64,000 nt of DNA, taken from positions 6,758,001-6,822,000 of the forward strand of contig CM060731.1 in the NCBI GenBank assembly GCA_030704615.1, written 5' to 3'. The translations under genes and the position numbers were made by a program. The stretch is from Takakia lepidozioides. Its lineage: Eukaryota; Streptophyta; Takakiopsida; Takakiales; Takakiaceae. The first letter of the stretch is position 1, and the number at the start of each line of letters is the position of its first letter. Under the pieces are notes generated by a model that saw nothing but the letters and a program-made list of their open reading frames with translations, had not been told where the DNA came from and searched no databases. This document shows positions 22,979 through 34,890 of this stretch, piece after piece.

Positions 22979-23147
22979 GACCTCTGACTGTACTTCATGT
23001 TTGAATAAATGTTATTTTCAATTGTGTTTGTCTCGTACCATAATGTTTTAATGGTTTGTTACTTGGCCATGGCACCTAGGTCCATCATATGGGATAATCA
23101 AGCACCACACCCACGAATCTTGAAGAGTGACAATGTACACCGGGTCA
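22979..23147. other. Probable 3' flank of kinase-like gene
   Basis: AT-rich non-coding sequence with no feature recognised, leading into the 120-bp repeats. Confidence 0.4.
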
Positions 23148-24410
23148 ATGGGTGAACCAATCATTCCCCTGCCAAATGATTTTAGATTGATTTGAAACTT
23201 TGAGAGTGTGTTGTACATGCCCTCTTTAAGTTACTTGACAAGTATGAGGTCAATCTAAAATGGTTCTAAGGGTGAACCAATAGTTCCCATATTAAATGAT
23301 TCATGATTGAAAATTGGTTGAAAAGTTTAACGAGTCGTTCAGGGGGCAAATGATTATTTCTTCGCTTGCAACTCTGTGTACGTGATTTGTACGTACTTAA
23401 GCACATATGGACCAAAGTTGAACTACAACAAAGTTGTTTGAATTGGTTATTCAAATTCATAAGGAGAAACAACCTTTCGCTTGCACATGAATTGTTTTTA
23501 ATTCCATTTTGAAGTCGTATGCTTGATAACAACATGAAGAGTTGCATGCAAAATATCACCATAAACAGACATCGTTTGCATCCAAAACACATTTTATTCC
23601 CTCATTTGCACTCCAAGGTGAAATTATCTTCAACTACGTGCACTCTTCATAGAAAGTTCTGTAATAGTGAGCATAGAGCAAAGGATGAACGTTTTTTTCC
23701 AAACATTTTTCCTTGGTACATTTTTTGGCAAGGATGTGGTGGTGTGAGGGTTCAACTCACAGAACAAAATCAAGCCAAAAACAAAATCATTGCGCCCCAC
23801 ACTCATTGCGCCCCACAATCCTATGCCCTCTAAATCATTTTATTTAGTAAAAATGCAGTTCAATTCAAAATTGGATGAAAGGGTGAACGGAAACTTCCCC
23901 GATGAAATGATATTTTATTGCTCCGAAACTAGCAAGTGTCTTCTACATGCCCTCTTACACGTCTTTGAGAAGTATGACATCAATCTAAAATGGTTTAAAG
24001 GGTGAACCAATCGTCCCCCTACCAAATGATTTTAAATTGATTTGAAACTTTGCAAGTGTCTTGTATATGCCCTCTTACAGGTCTTTCACAAGTTTCAAAT
24101 CAATCTAAAATGGTTAAAAAGGTGGATCAATCATGAACATATCAAATGATTTTGGAGTGCTTTAAAGCTTTGCAAGTGTCTTTCACATGCCATTTTAAAG
24201 GTACCGGACAAGTATGAGGTTAGTAAAATATGGTTAAAAGGGTGAACCAATTGTTCCCCTATCAAATGATTTTACATTGCTTTGAAGCTTTGCAAGTGTC
24301 AGCCACGTGCCCTCCTACAAGTACCGGACAAGTATGACGTGAATAAAAAATGGTTGAAAGGGTGAACCAATCATTCCGCTATCAAATGATTTTATATTGC
24401 TTTGGATGTC
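23148..24410 (+). repeat. 120-bp tandem repeat array (40-codon period)
   Basis: The phrase AAGGGTGAACCAATCNTTCCCC recurs, most regularly at 23879, 23999, 24119, 24239 and 24359, a period of exactly 120 bp, with earlier units at 23148 and 23270. Between 23330 and 23870 a diverged piece of the 1-kb unit described at 24983-27230 intervenes. In one plus-strand frame each unit reads like KLCKCL-HALLQVPDKY-V--KWLKG, i.e. a 40-residue repeat with TGA at two fixed places in most units. Further units lie at 24830-24985 and 27255-27625. Confidence 0.8.
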
Positions 24411-24414
24411 ATTG

Positions 24415-24825
24415 CTTTGGTAATTCTAGCCCCCCAATGGCCCATTGTAACCCTTGAATTACAATTCAAAATGCAATTCAAGCCCTTCAAATTGGTAATG
24501 TCAGTCCCTAAAATGACCAACCCCGGCCGCCCCTCAAATTGTAATTTGAGCCCTTGAAATTGTCAATTCAACCCCTCAAATTGCAATTGAAGCCCCTGAA
24601 ATTTAATTCCAACCCCTCAAATTGCATTTCTAGCCCCTGAAATGACAATTCCCGCCCCTCAAATTGCAACTGTAGTCGTGAAATGGCAATTGCTAGTGCA
24701 GCCCCTGAGATTGGCAATTGAAGCCCCTGGAATGGCAGTTTCAGCCCCTTACATTGCAAGTCCAGCCCCTCAAATTGGCAATTCGAGCCTCATAAATGAC
24801 AATTTCAGCCCCTGAAATTGGCTAT
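24415..24825 (+). repeat. Minisatellite of AGCCCCTGAAATTGCAATT type
   Basis: About twenty degenerate units of 17-19 bp, often paired into 35-37 bp. They alternate C-rich (AGCCCCTC) and A/T-rich (AAATTGCAATT) halves. No gene is visible. Confidence 0.8.
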
Positions 24826-24982
24826 GGGTGAACTAATCATTCCCTACAAAATTATTTTGGATTCATTTGAAACTTTGCGAGTGGCTTGTACATGCCCTCT
24901 TAAAGTTACTAGACAAGTGTCAATGTTAAATGGTTCAAAGGGTGAACCAAGAGTTCCCCTGTTGGATGATTCATGATTAATC

Positions 24983-27230
24983 GTTAACGATTGATCTCAT
25001 ATTACACTGGGACCTATCAGAGGGTACATTGAACACACTGGCCAAGTCTCAAAACGAACAAAAAATCATTTGGATGGGCAACCATCCGTCGGCTCATTGA
25101 ACGAATTTCGATTGATCTCATATTACTCTGGGGCCTCTTCCATGGCACATTGAAGATACTGGCCAAGTCTCAAAGCGAACCAAATCATCTCGATGGACAA
25201 TCATCCGTTGAGCCATCGAATGAATTTCGATTGATCTGATATTAGTCCGGGACCTGTGAGATGGCGTCTCCAACGTACTGGCAAAGTTTGGAAGCAAACA
25301 AAAATGATTTGGATGGGCAACCATGCGTTCACCCATTGAATGTATTCCACTGGATCTATTATTGCTTTGGGACCTGTTTGGACTGTGTTTCGCGTGCTCA
25401 CGATTTTTATTTTTTTTGGTTTTTGAATGGGGCGTGTAATGTAGCCATATGCAACGTGCGTGCCAAATTTGGGACCGATCATAATTCATTTGGACCCAAA
25501 ACCACAGTTTCTTCCCTGTTTTACACTCCAAACTTGATTTGTATTCAACTTCATGCACTCTTCATATAAAGTTCTGCAATAGTGAGCGAAGAAAACACTT
25601 TTTTTTTGGAACATTTTTGATTGGTCCAAATTTTGGCGGGGGAGTAGTGGTGGGATGTTGGAAGCCGCAGAACAAAATTGTGCCAAAAACAAAATCGATA
25701 CGTGCTAGAAACCCCCAATGAAAAGCAGTGCAAACCTATTTATTGGCTTAAAATTAATTTAAATTCAATTACATTATGGAATGGCTTGGTGTCGATGGGG
25801 AGGCAAATGATTCATTCGTCTGTTGTGTCTCCGCACATGTGTCGCACACATGTTCAAGCACATGCGGACAAAAGAGGGGCTTCAACCACATCCGTTCAAT
25901 GGGTGCAATAGTCGTGCACGAAGTGCATGATTTCTTTTTCGCAATGAACAAAAACCAGATGACAACTGAACGCCTCATTGGCCCATCGAACGAATTTCGA
26001 TTGATCTCATATTACATTGGGACCTATCAGAGGGTACATTGAACATACTGGCCAAGTCTCAAAATGAACAAAAAATCATTTGGATGGGCAACCATCTGTC
26101 AGTCCATGGAACGATTTTCGATTGATCTCATATTACTCTGGGGCCTCTTCCATGGCACATTGAAGATACTGGCCAAGTCTCAAAGCGAACCAAAATCATC
26201 TCGATGGCCAACCATCTGTTGAGCCATCGAATGAATTTCGATTGATCTGATATTAGTCCGAGACCTGTGAGAGAGCGTCTCGAACGTACTGGCAAAGTTT
26301 GGAAGCAAACAAAAATGATTTGGATGGGCAACCATGCGTTCACCCGTTGAATGTATTCCGCTGGATCTACTATTGCTTTGGGACCTGTTGGACTGTGTTT
26401 CGCATGCTCGCGATTTTTTTTTTATTCGGTTTTTGAATGGGGCGTGTAATATAGCCATATGCAACGTGCGTGCCAAATTTGGGACCGAACATAATTCATT
26501 TGGACCCAAAACCACAGTTTCTTCCTTGTTTTACACTCCAAACTTGATTTGTGTTCAACTTCATGCACTCTTCATATAAAGTTCTGCAATAGTGAGTGAA
26601 GAGAACACTTTTTTTTTGGGGCATTTTTGATTGGTCCAAATTTTTGCGGGGAAGTAGTGGTGGGATGTTGGAAGCCGCAGAACAAAATTGAGCCAAAAAA
26701 AAAATTGATACGTGCCAGAAACCCCCAATGAAAGGCAGTGCAAACCTATTTATTGGCTTAAAATTAATTTAAATTCAATTACATTATGGAATGGCTTGGT
26801 GTCGATGGGGAGGCAAATGATTTATTCGTCTGTTGTGTCTCCGCACATGTGTCGCACACATGTTCAAGCACATGCGGACAAAAGAGGGGCTTCAACCACA
26901 TCCGTTCAATGGGTGCAATAGCCGTGCACGTAGTGCATGATTTCTTTTTCGCAACGAACAAAAACCAGATGACAACTGAACGCCTCATTGGCCCATCGAT
27001 CGAATTTCGATTGATCTCATATTACACCGGGACCTATCAGAGGGTACATTGAACACACTCGCCAAGTCTCAATGCGAACGAAAATCATTTGGATTGGCAA
27101 CCATCCGTTGGCCCATTGAACGAATTTCGATTGATCTCATATTACTCTGGGGCCTCTTCCATGGTACATTGAAGATACTGACCAAGTCTCAAAGCGAACC
27201 AAAATCATTTGGAGGCAAATGATTTATGCG
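24983..27230. repeat. 1010-bp higher-order tandem repeat built on 120-bp units
   Basis: The landmark ATTACA(C/T)(T/C)GGGACCTATC occurs at 25001, 26011 and 27021, exactly 1010 bp apart. That gives two full copies and a partial third, about 95% alike by eye. Inside each copy are four shorter units starting at about 25001, 25122, 25241 and 25361, again near 120 bp. Each copy then holds a unique 600-bp part with poly-T tracts and TTCATATAAAGTTCTGCAATAG. An older diverged copy lies at 23490-23790. Both strands contain long frames here, but they follow the repeat and are not taken as genes. Confidence 0.85.
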
Positions 27231-27254
27231 TCTGTTCATTTATTTGTGATTAAT

Positions 27255-27625
27255 CGTTAATGGTGAAAAGGATAAACCAAAGGTTCATTGATCAAAAAAA
27301 ATTTGAAAGATTTGAAATTTTGCCAATATGTTCTACATGCCTCTTACATGGACCGGAAAAGTATGAGATCAATAAAAAATGGTTCACAGGAGGAACCAAT
27401 GGTTACTTGATGTGCCGATTTCTGAATGCTTTCAAACTTTGCCATTGCATTGTACATGCCCTCTTAAAGGTACCGGACAAGTATGAGTTCGATTTAAAAT
27501 ATTGCAATGGTATCTTCATTCAGCAATTTTTGATTGTTTTGAAACTTTGCCAGTATATTGTACATGCCGTCAAACAGGTACCAAACAAGTATGAGGTCAT
27601 TCAAAAATGGCTCAAAGGATGAACC
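27255..27625 (+). repeat. 120-bp units with open 40-residue repeat
   Basis: Three more units of the 120-bp family. Here the frame is open for 120 codons and shows the repeat LCHCIVHALLKVPDKYEFD / LCQYIVHAVKQVPNKYEV in protein form. Whether it was ever translated is unknown. It directly precedes (on the plus strand) the end of the minus-strand RING locus. Confidence 0.6.
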
Positions 27626-27713
27626 TCGTATTTCCAAAAATTACGTAGACTATATAGTGGGTTGCACATTTAAGTTTTCGCAACCTGAGACCTTTGGCCT
27701 ACTCCCTACGTTT

Positions 27714-28271
27714 CTAGCCTTTATAGTCATCTTCATCTAGATTTATTACTTCGTTGTCGTCATCTCCAGATGTTGATGAAGATGCTCCGGGTGTAGAGGA
27801 CGTGCCTCCACCAGTACGGAGAGCTCGAGGTTGGGCTCGAGTGGTCAAAGAGGGACCCAGTGTTGTGTGGTCCACCCTTGCCATCATGCGTAGCGTTCTA
27901 AGCGAGTGCTGATTCTCTTCCAAATTTGCCAGAGCCGGGTGTGTTGCTCTTGCTACGGCGGCATGCAATTTTTCAATTAAATCCGATATGTTTGGAAGTG
28001 GCAAAAACACCTTTGGAATAGGGGCAACTTGGTCACGCCATGTGTTCTGCCAATACTTTTCCACACTCGTGATGACAGCCTTGAAATTGTCCAACACCTC
28101 ATCCTGCTGGGGGTCTCTGCGCAATTCTGGAAGAAATGGCCTATCATCCCGACGAGGCACCCAGTACGTCTCATTCATATCCTCCCAACGGATGCTAGCG
28201 GCCTCCAACTCCCTGAGAAATAGGTCTCTCCCAATCGGTTCGCGATTGTATGGGTCGTTTTCCGCTGGCAC
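27714..28271 (-). pseudogene. C-terminal segment of RING locus with SUMO-interacting-like motif
   Basis: Minus-strand frame of 185 codons downstream of the RING segment, in a different frame. It has an acidic/basic helical part (PAENDPYNREPIGRDLFL, DETYWVPRRDD-like region), a Ser/Thr/Gly-rich linker, and ends DDDNEVINLDEDDYKG. The hydrophobic-acidic block VINLDEDD resembles a SUMO-interacting motif. Upstream of 28271 the same protein-like sequence continues in another frame (about 28381-28280, SKWSFFAGTWEG), so a frameshift separates the pieces. It could be the 3' part of the RING gene or a separate gene. Confidence 0.5.
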
Positions 28272-28513
28272 CCACGGATCCTCAGGCAGTCGAAAGAATT
28301 TTTGTCTGGTACAGCTCTAATGCCCTCCCAAGTTCCGGCAAAAAAGCTCCATTTGGACTGGGTCCCGTATGCCTCTAGCACGCACGGTTATTTCCCAGTT
28401 GGATGTCACCCGAAAGGTCACCGGATCCTTAACCCTAGTTAACGTCTTCGCATCCAAGGCGTGCATCTCTCTTTGAGCATCCCATGTCATTGTCTCCCCC
28501 TAGTGCTGCCAAT

Positions 28514-30289
28514 TTAAAAAATCGTAAGGCGATACATCCAATGCATGTTGTACCGGTTGTACTCGTATCCCTTGGGCATATTGTCTTGCAACCCAAACAA
28601 CTCGTAGAAACGTCGATGGATTGATCCACGGCAGTCAGGGCATTGGCTGGCTTGCATGGCTGCCGATATGAGACATGTGGGATGGAACAAATGGCCACAT
28701 GAACCAAGCATATAGTCTCTCTCCGGTCCATAAGGGTTTAGGCACATTGTGCACACCGTACCATCTGTTACCCATGACGCTGGATCGCTCTGTGGTATCC
28801 ACGTCCGTTTATCCTCATTAATGTAGGATGACATTCTCGGCCTGATGTCCCACTCCTCCTCTACTTCCAAATCCCAGTTTATGCTGTTATTGGTATCGGA
28901 AATTGTATGCACACAGTGCTCAAACATGGCATGCACATCACCCCATGTGGTGAATCCAGTGTACTTCGACGTGAATACATCACGCACAGTGTCGTGCCTT
29001 TGCAAATTAGCATAGATGTTATCTATGCTTCGATTCGACAAACGTGCTGCACGTTGGAGGAACGACAACGCTTCTTCTATCCATGTTTCCCGCGATGCTA
29101 GATGGCCCGCCCATGTCACCCAATTTTGCCAATTCCCCTTCAATCATAGCCACGATCGGATTTGCATGACATTTGAGTACTGATATGCAACAGCCCTAGC
29201 TTGCTCGCGTTCCCCCACAAGCTGCTCTAATTCTTGTTCTTGGGCCGATGTAATTTGTACGGCTGAACATTCCTCAATTTCCACTACGGGGTCCTTTCCT
29301 TTTCTTGCCCTCTCCGCCGCAAGTCTTTCTTCCTCAACCCTCGTCGGGTCCAGTTCAGACGTTTGCATTTCATTCCCATGCCCGATTGAGTCAACCCCAT
29401 CGATGACGCGGTCAATGTCCATTGGTGACATATTCAAACGCGCCAATATGTCTTGCTCGTTGGTGATTGGCCTCGGGTCCAGAAGCACACCGCGTATGCT
29501 GTCGAGAGTCCCCAACCCCATTCTTTCTAGCAACTTCGCTATTTGCCACCGTTGCAAATGAACAATGTCTTGCAGGTCTTTGATGTGTTGTTCATGTGTG
29601 GCCAACTGTTCCTCCAACGGACAGCGTACCTCGCCCCCCTCCACCTCAGACGTTGAAGGCCCGGCTGCGGAGACCTGTTGCGGCATATAATTTGGAGGTT
29701 GGTCTTCATTTCCTTCTTCTTCCACATTGTCATTTCCATCCGTCTTTCCTCCTTCTTCCACCTTGTCGTTTCCATCGAACCGTATGATGTCCTGCCCCTG
29801 ACGTATATACAAGTCTAGGATATCAGAGAACATGTATAGTCTAGTACGCTATCTCGCAGTGGCAGTTTGCCAATCCACTGGTCGCAATAAAATCAACTCT
29901 GTGTACAACATGGCTGCAAATAAATACGGAACCTTGTTGTTGACGAGCGGTTGACCCCACAATGTTGTATGTAACTCCTTTGCCCTGTGGCGGAAATGCG
30001 GGTTGGCGCAGGAATGCAAGTTAGCTTGATTTTGTTTGGTTTGTGGATCATGCCTATCTCTGGGCCACAAACGATTTATGTGACACCAGTCCACAAATTT
30101 CCTGCAGTCACCAAGCAACCACCGCTGCCCCAACTTCCAAACTTCCCTACCTGGTTCCGCAAGAATGTTGGGGTCATTGTATATGTCCCAACGAAGTTCA
30201 CGCCTGGCCCCTTTTGTTTTTTTTTTTGGAGGTCCAGGTTCATTATCGTCATCCCTGGGATGACCTCCTTTGTCTTCCTCCTCCGCCAT
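28514..30289 (-). pseudogene. RING-H2 cargo gene with two in-frame stops
   Basis: One minus-strand frame from the ATG at 30289 to 28514, interrupted by TAG near 29850 and TGA near 29145; about 590 codons. The N-terminus is charged with a nuclear-signal-like PPKKKTKGARRE. The middle holds acidic repeats and a coiled-coil-like part (EEERLAAERARKG) with VVEIEE, a possible SUMO-interacting motif. The C-terminus has a C3H2C3 RING: CTMC, then C-x-H-x2-H-x2-C and CPDC with spacing C-x2-C-x14-C-x-H-x2-H-x2-C-x10-C-x2-C (about 28625-28758). RING-H2 domains usually act as E3 ubiquitin ligases. The single-codon nature of the two stops fits point-mutation decay. A TATA box lies 370 bp upstream. The family of the N-terminal part is not recognised. 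Confidence 0.65.
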
Positions 30290-30652
30290 TTATGGCTTTG
30301 GCTTATCCCTACTCGACAGGTGTTTGCTAAGAAAAATGCTCTCCCAACCCTCATAAATCGTACCTAATCCTACTCCCTAATGAATCCTCCCCAAGTACTA
30401 GAGGCAGGTGTCACTCCCTCGGCAGTTCTAAGTGATATGACGCAATGTGCAATGAAAAAAACGTGGGTGCTAGGGGAGGGCTTCCCGGGAGGTACTCAGC
30501 ATCGATTTCGTAGAATCCAACGGCCCAGAATACCCCCCACCCAACCAATAGCACCCCTCTCCACTTGGACTCAATGACAAGGAATGCAACATCCCATCGC
30601 CCACCAAGTCCTGGTGTGAAAAAAAGTGAGGGAGAGAATGGCCTCCAAGGCC

Positions 30653-30659
30653 TTATAAG
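30653..30659 (-). promoter_or_regulatory. TATA box of RING cargo gene
   Basis: Minus-strand CTTATAAGGCC, followed downstream by CTCTCCCTCACTTTTTTTC, a pyrimidine-rich start region like that of the kinase-like gene. It lies 60 bp from palindromic array 2. The ATG at 30289 is about 365 bp downstream. Confidence 0.6.
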
Positions 30660-30715
30660 CCCCCCTCCACACTCGGGGCGCGCGCTGTCATCATGATTGC
30701 GCACGCTAGTAATAG

Positions 30716-31640
30716 CTGCGACCGCCAGCAGGAGGTGGTCGCATCTTTTTTTCTTTTCCTTATTATGTGCGACCACCAGCAGAGGGGTACTCGTAGATTT
30801 TTATTTATTTTTTATTTTTTATAGGTGCGACCACCAGCAGGAAGGTGGTCGCAGATTTGTTTATGTTTTTTAATGGGTACGACCACGAGCAGGGGGGTGG
30901 TCGCAGATTTTTTTTTTTTTTTTAATTGGTGCGACCACCAAAGGGGGGTGGTCGCAATTTTTTATTTTTTATTTTTTAATCAGCAGGGAGGTGGTTGCAT
31001 ATTTAAAAATAAATAAAAAATAGGCGCGACCACCAGCAGAAGGGTGGTCGCAGAAATTTTGTTTAAAACAAATAGGTGCGACCACCACCTACACTATTTT
31101 CTTTTTCTTTAATAGATGCAACTACCAGCAGGGGGGGTGGTCGTAGGGGGGTGGTCGCATAATTTTCCGATTTTTTAATATCTACCAACAGTCAGTAGCT
31201 CAGTTGGTTAAGTGCACTGTGTGCGACCCGGACGATTCTGGGGTCAAATCTTGCTACTTGATGGGCGCAAATAGGAATTAAAAATGTGGTCGAAGAAGCC
31301 GGGGGTGTCTGGAGAATAAAGTGGCGAGTATGTGGTATGGTTCGTGGGTGGTGCCCCATTCCTACGCCTCTTGGCGCATAAATGAAAGAGGTTATTTTCT
31401 CCTCTCACTACTAAGGGGCCTGATTTGTGAGCTGTCGCTCCCAGGTGTTTCCCAAAATAAAATAAAATAAAATATGCGACCACCAGCAGGGGTAATCAGT
31501 AAATCAGTAAATAGGTGCGACTACCAGCAGGGGGGTGGTCGCAACATTTTTCTTTTATTTTAACAGTTGCGACGACCGCTACTGGTGCTCACACAATTGT
31601 TTTTTTTTAAATAGGTGCGACCACCAGGAGGTTGGTCCCC
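30716..31640. repeat. Palindromic array 2 (internal, upstream of RING gene)
   Basis: About eleven units of the GCGACCACCAGCAGG...GGTGGTCGC family, spaced around 50 bp, with some half-units. The unit nearest the promoter again uses the variant GCGACCGCC. A SINE (31188-31472) is inserted between units. Its units are oriented like those of array 1 and opposite to those of array 3, so relative to its own gene this array faces the other way. Confidence 0.85.
31188..31472 (+). mobile_element. tRNA-derived SINE
   Basis: The head resembles a tRNA with an A-box region TAGCTCAGTTGGTTAAGTGC and a B-box GGGTCAAATCTTGC (31197-31255). An unrelated body follows and the tail is (AAAAT)n at about 31453-31472. 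It splits palindromic array 2. Target duplication is not clear. The tRNA-like part lacks good acceptor pairing, so it is not a tRNA gene. Confidence 0.75.
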
Positions 31641-31950
31641 TTGCACCTGTATGTATGTTTGGAGAGACAGATGAAAAGCACATGTATCGACTCCCCATGA
31701 ATTTGTGAAGGGGAAGATAAATGTTGGGAGCTGCACCTGGCCTTTGTGGCTTTCAAAACCATAATAGGAAATCAACAATGTAAAGGTAATGACGAAACAC
31801 AAACACACGCACAACCACCAAACCCTTTCTTGGGTACACATATTCCACCATTTTTATTTCCGTACACGTATGCATGTACCCAAACTGAAACATGGATATC
31901 CATGGAAACATACTACACATCATGTGACAAGTCACAGAAGTTATAGCTGT
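31641..31950. other. Probable 3' untranslated stretch of hAT transposase
   Basis: No gene. It lies between array 2 and the last transposase codons (minus strand), and is rich in CACAC and CATG words. Confidence 0.4.
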
Positions 31951-31952
31951 AC

Positions 31953-34890
31953 CTAATTCCGTCTGGCACGACGACGATGGTATGATCTCACGTCTAGTAT
32001 AAAATCGTCGTCCCCACTCACTTCACCCCCGTTCCCATGATCAGTGCTAGAATCATGATCTCCATCTGTTCTTTCGTTTCCAGAGGCAACTGGCCGTTGG
32101 ACCTGTAGTCGTCCTCGGAGTACGTTCAGTTGTCTCTCTGGTCGATTTCCACTCCTATCATGAATATCATCTAGGGTATCAGGCCTGTTCACAAGTCGGT
32201 CACCAACAAAAGGTTGCACAATTCTCTGCCGTTTCTGGGCTTGTCCCGGATTTCGTGGTGGCCTTGGAGCAGGTCTCGTATGAGGAAGGTTACTCGCACG
32301 TACATCAGAGGGGCCGACATGAGAGGAAGGGGCATGAGATGGACGAGCGAGGGTCGAGGGAGCACGGTTCACATGCGGACGTCGTCGGGCCAGATGAAAC
32401 GACAATGGCCGGTCGTCGTCATCCGATGTTTTGACTTGCAGAAGTCCCGCATCAGAAGAACCATCTCCCAGGATCGGAGTAGCGATGGAAGGAATTACAT
32501 GAGGGGGAGAGAGACTAGATGGACAGCATGGGATGGACCGGCTTGAGAAAGAGAAACATGAGATGGAGCGGGGTGAGATGAAGCACGGTTCACAGGGGCA
32601 CGATGTCGGTGAAGGAATGACAACGGCCGGTTGTCATCATCCGACGATTCGACCTCCACATCGTGGAACTCGTGGTGGGGGAGAGTTGACCTCAACTTCA
32701 TTGTTGAGAGTGTGCTCCACTGGGGGGAAGGGGGTCCGTAATTGGGATGACACCATGTTGCAGTTCATCAACAACAAGGTCATTGAAGGATGGATGCATT
32801 GCACCATCATCGTCATTAAATTCATATGGTTCATGTGGAGGATTGCCCACATCATCGGACCCATCCCAACCGTCGGAGTCGGAGTCCCTCGCGGCGTCAG
32901 TGTCATCATTGCTGCTAGATTGGACCTCTGAGGCAGATTCTTCAGACAACAGATTCTTCTCGTACCATGCAGATGCGTCACTTGCTCTCCTCTCTCGCAG
33001 TAGCCTACAATTCGTGTAGACATAAACCAATTTGTCAGCCCTGGCAGGATTCAACCTGTTGCGAATCTTGTTGTGAACAAACAAGTAACTGCTCCATTTC
33101 CGCTCACAGGACGAGGCATAGCACACTTGAGCAAGAATACGCTTTGCAATGGAAGCTAACGCTCTTGCTCTAGCTCCAATCAGATCTCACCATTCATGTG
33201 GCAACATGTTCATTGCTTTTGGATCCGACATGTCATGGAAATGATTCTGCCGATCCAAGAAGCACTGGTACTTAGACAACGCTCGCTATTCCATGTTCAA
33301 GGGCGCAAGTTGCATGATGACCCGTACAAGCCCGGCTTTGGCATCCACATCGTCTCTCAAATCCGTATTGTCCAGCAAGAATGGATTCAGCAAGGCCCCC
33401 GCATAATGCAAGTCCATGCGAACCATCCGTTTGCGGTCGTAAAATGCATCCTCAGTCCTTGTCGCCAAATCATCGTCCATAGAAAATAGAGGACGCCTCA
33501 AGGATTGCACGTGCTTCTCAAGGTTTTCCAATATCAACCATGCTTTATCCATTATTGGTTGTTTTCCATCAAACTCCCGCAAAGCAATCAACACCGGCTC
33601 CACCATATACACAAAATTTGCACATTTCGCCCAGAAATCGTCGGAGCGAATGATTGCGCGGACCCTCCGACTTTTGCTCAAAGACTTGGACTTACGAGAG
33701 TCGCGTAAGGTGCCCACATACGCATCCCATTGAGGGTCAATGATCACCTGCTCCAGACCCGCCCTCACAGTCATCAGTCGATCCACCATCAAAAAGTTTG
33801 TGGCAAAGCGGGTTTCACCCGGGTTCCTAAGGCTGTATTTGGGTTCATGCTTTCTAAACAATGCCAGAGGGATGTGATGTGTACGAATGAACGTCACAAC
33901 CGACTTTGCCCTTTTACTAGTTGTTTCATCCATGATTTTTTCCCCAATCCTCCAAAAGAAGATCAAAGATATGAGCAGCACACCCTTGGTAATATAGATG
34001 GGGATATCGTACATCAAAATATTGGAATAGATGCATTGTCCGTGCACACTTGGACAATTTTATCAGCTCCAATTTTATCGATGTAACTCGTCAACAACCC
34101 TGCTTGATAACGTGCATCTTTTCTCTCCCGCTTGTGTCAACGGATCCCAAAAATTGTTCCCCGCAGGACAGACCAGCATGACATTGAACAGTGGTCGATT
34201 AGTAACAGAACTCCAACCGTCCGCACATATAGTGCTTCCATATTTCCGGAGAGAATCACCTGTTTTTTCATTCACCTTTTGGGTGAGGTCAGACATAGCC
34301 TTTTCTAGCAATCTTGTGCGGAGATTGCGATAACTCGGAGGTGTGTATGTGGACTTGGAATCGGACGTGGCTTTGACAGCAGCCACAAACGCAGGAAGCC
34401 TCGAGACATTGAACGGAATATTGGCCTCGTAGAAAATTGGGCCCACTTCTTATCCAGAGTCCTCCTGTGCGACAAATTTAAGCCTTCTTGCATTGATTGT
34501 TGCCTCAATGGTCTGGTCCGTACAAGTGCTGGCGTACAATCGGGTGTTGCTCCTGACCCACCGGCTTCTCCACGAACAGTAGACGCCTCGCAAGAATCCC
34601 CCTGGGTACAACTCTGAGGGACAGTTTGATTCGAACCTGGAGTGTTTGGCTCAGAAGCCGCGGCCACATCAAAGAGACGGTGGGATATTGCCTCCACATT
34701 GGGCAAAGTGGGCTTTCACTCGCATGGAGGCTTTTGGGCACAAACTAACCCCTGCATTCTTCCCATCTCTGTAGCCGAGGTGATATAACATGCGATCTTT
34801 GCGACCCGCCAGCTTCAATGCACAAAGATTGCATTGAACACCGTCCTTTTTGTGCGGGTCTATGGTGAACCAAGGGATCCACTCCTCCCC
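31953..34890 (-). pseudogene. hAT transposase (BED finger, DUF659, C-terminal dimerisation region), broken
   Basis: Read on the minus strand. At about 34890-34740 there is a BED-type zinc finger (EEWIPWFTIDPHKKDGVQC, CNLC, LYHLGYR). A Ser/Thr-rich linker follows in a second frame (34706-34440). The DUF659 domain in a third frame (34446-34075) has RLPAFVAAVK, PPSYRNLRTRLL and YGSTICADGWSSVTNRPLF. The core continues at 34047-33286 with KSVVTFIRTHHIPLALFR and LRNPGETRFATNFLMVDRL. The hAT C-terminal region ERKWSSYLFVHNKIRNRL lies at about 33105-33050, then an acidic tail and an Arg-rich end (32405-31953). Breaks: at least two frameshifts before 34047 and two stops between 33286 and 33126, one probably TGG to TGA. 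BED fingers bind transposon ends, and the hAT core cuts and joins DNA in the nucleus. Confidence 0.85.

Noticed and set aside
25118-25558. 146-codon minus-strand protein (and its twin at 26180-26515)
   Set aside because: The frame follows the tandem repeat, composition is repeat-like, and the 1010-bp period is not a multiple of three, so it is not kept between copies.
31195-31268. Functional tRNA gene
   Set aside because: Only the A and B boxes are tRNA-like; acceptor-stem pairing is lacking and a SINE body with A-rich tail follows.
32533-32931. Plus-strand 132-codon frame in the hAT
   Set aside because: It is the complement of the acidic tail of the transposase; no domain or start context.
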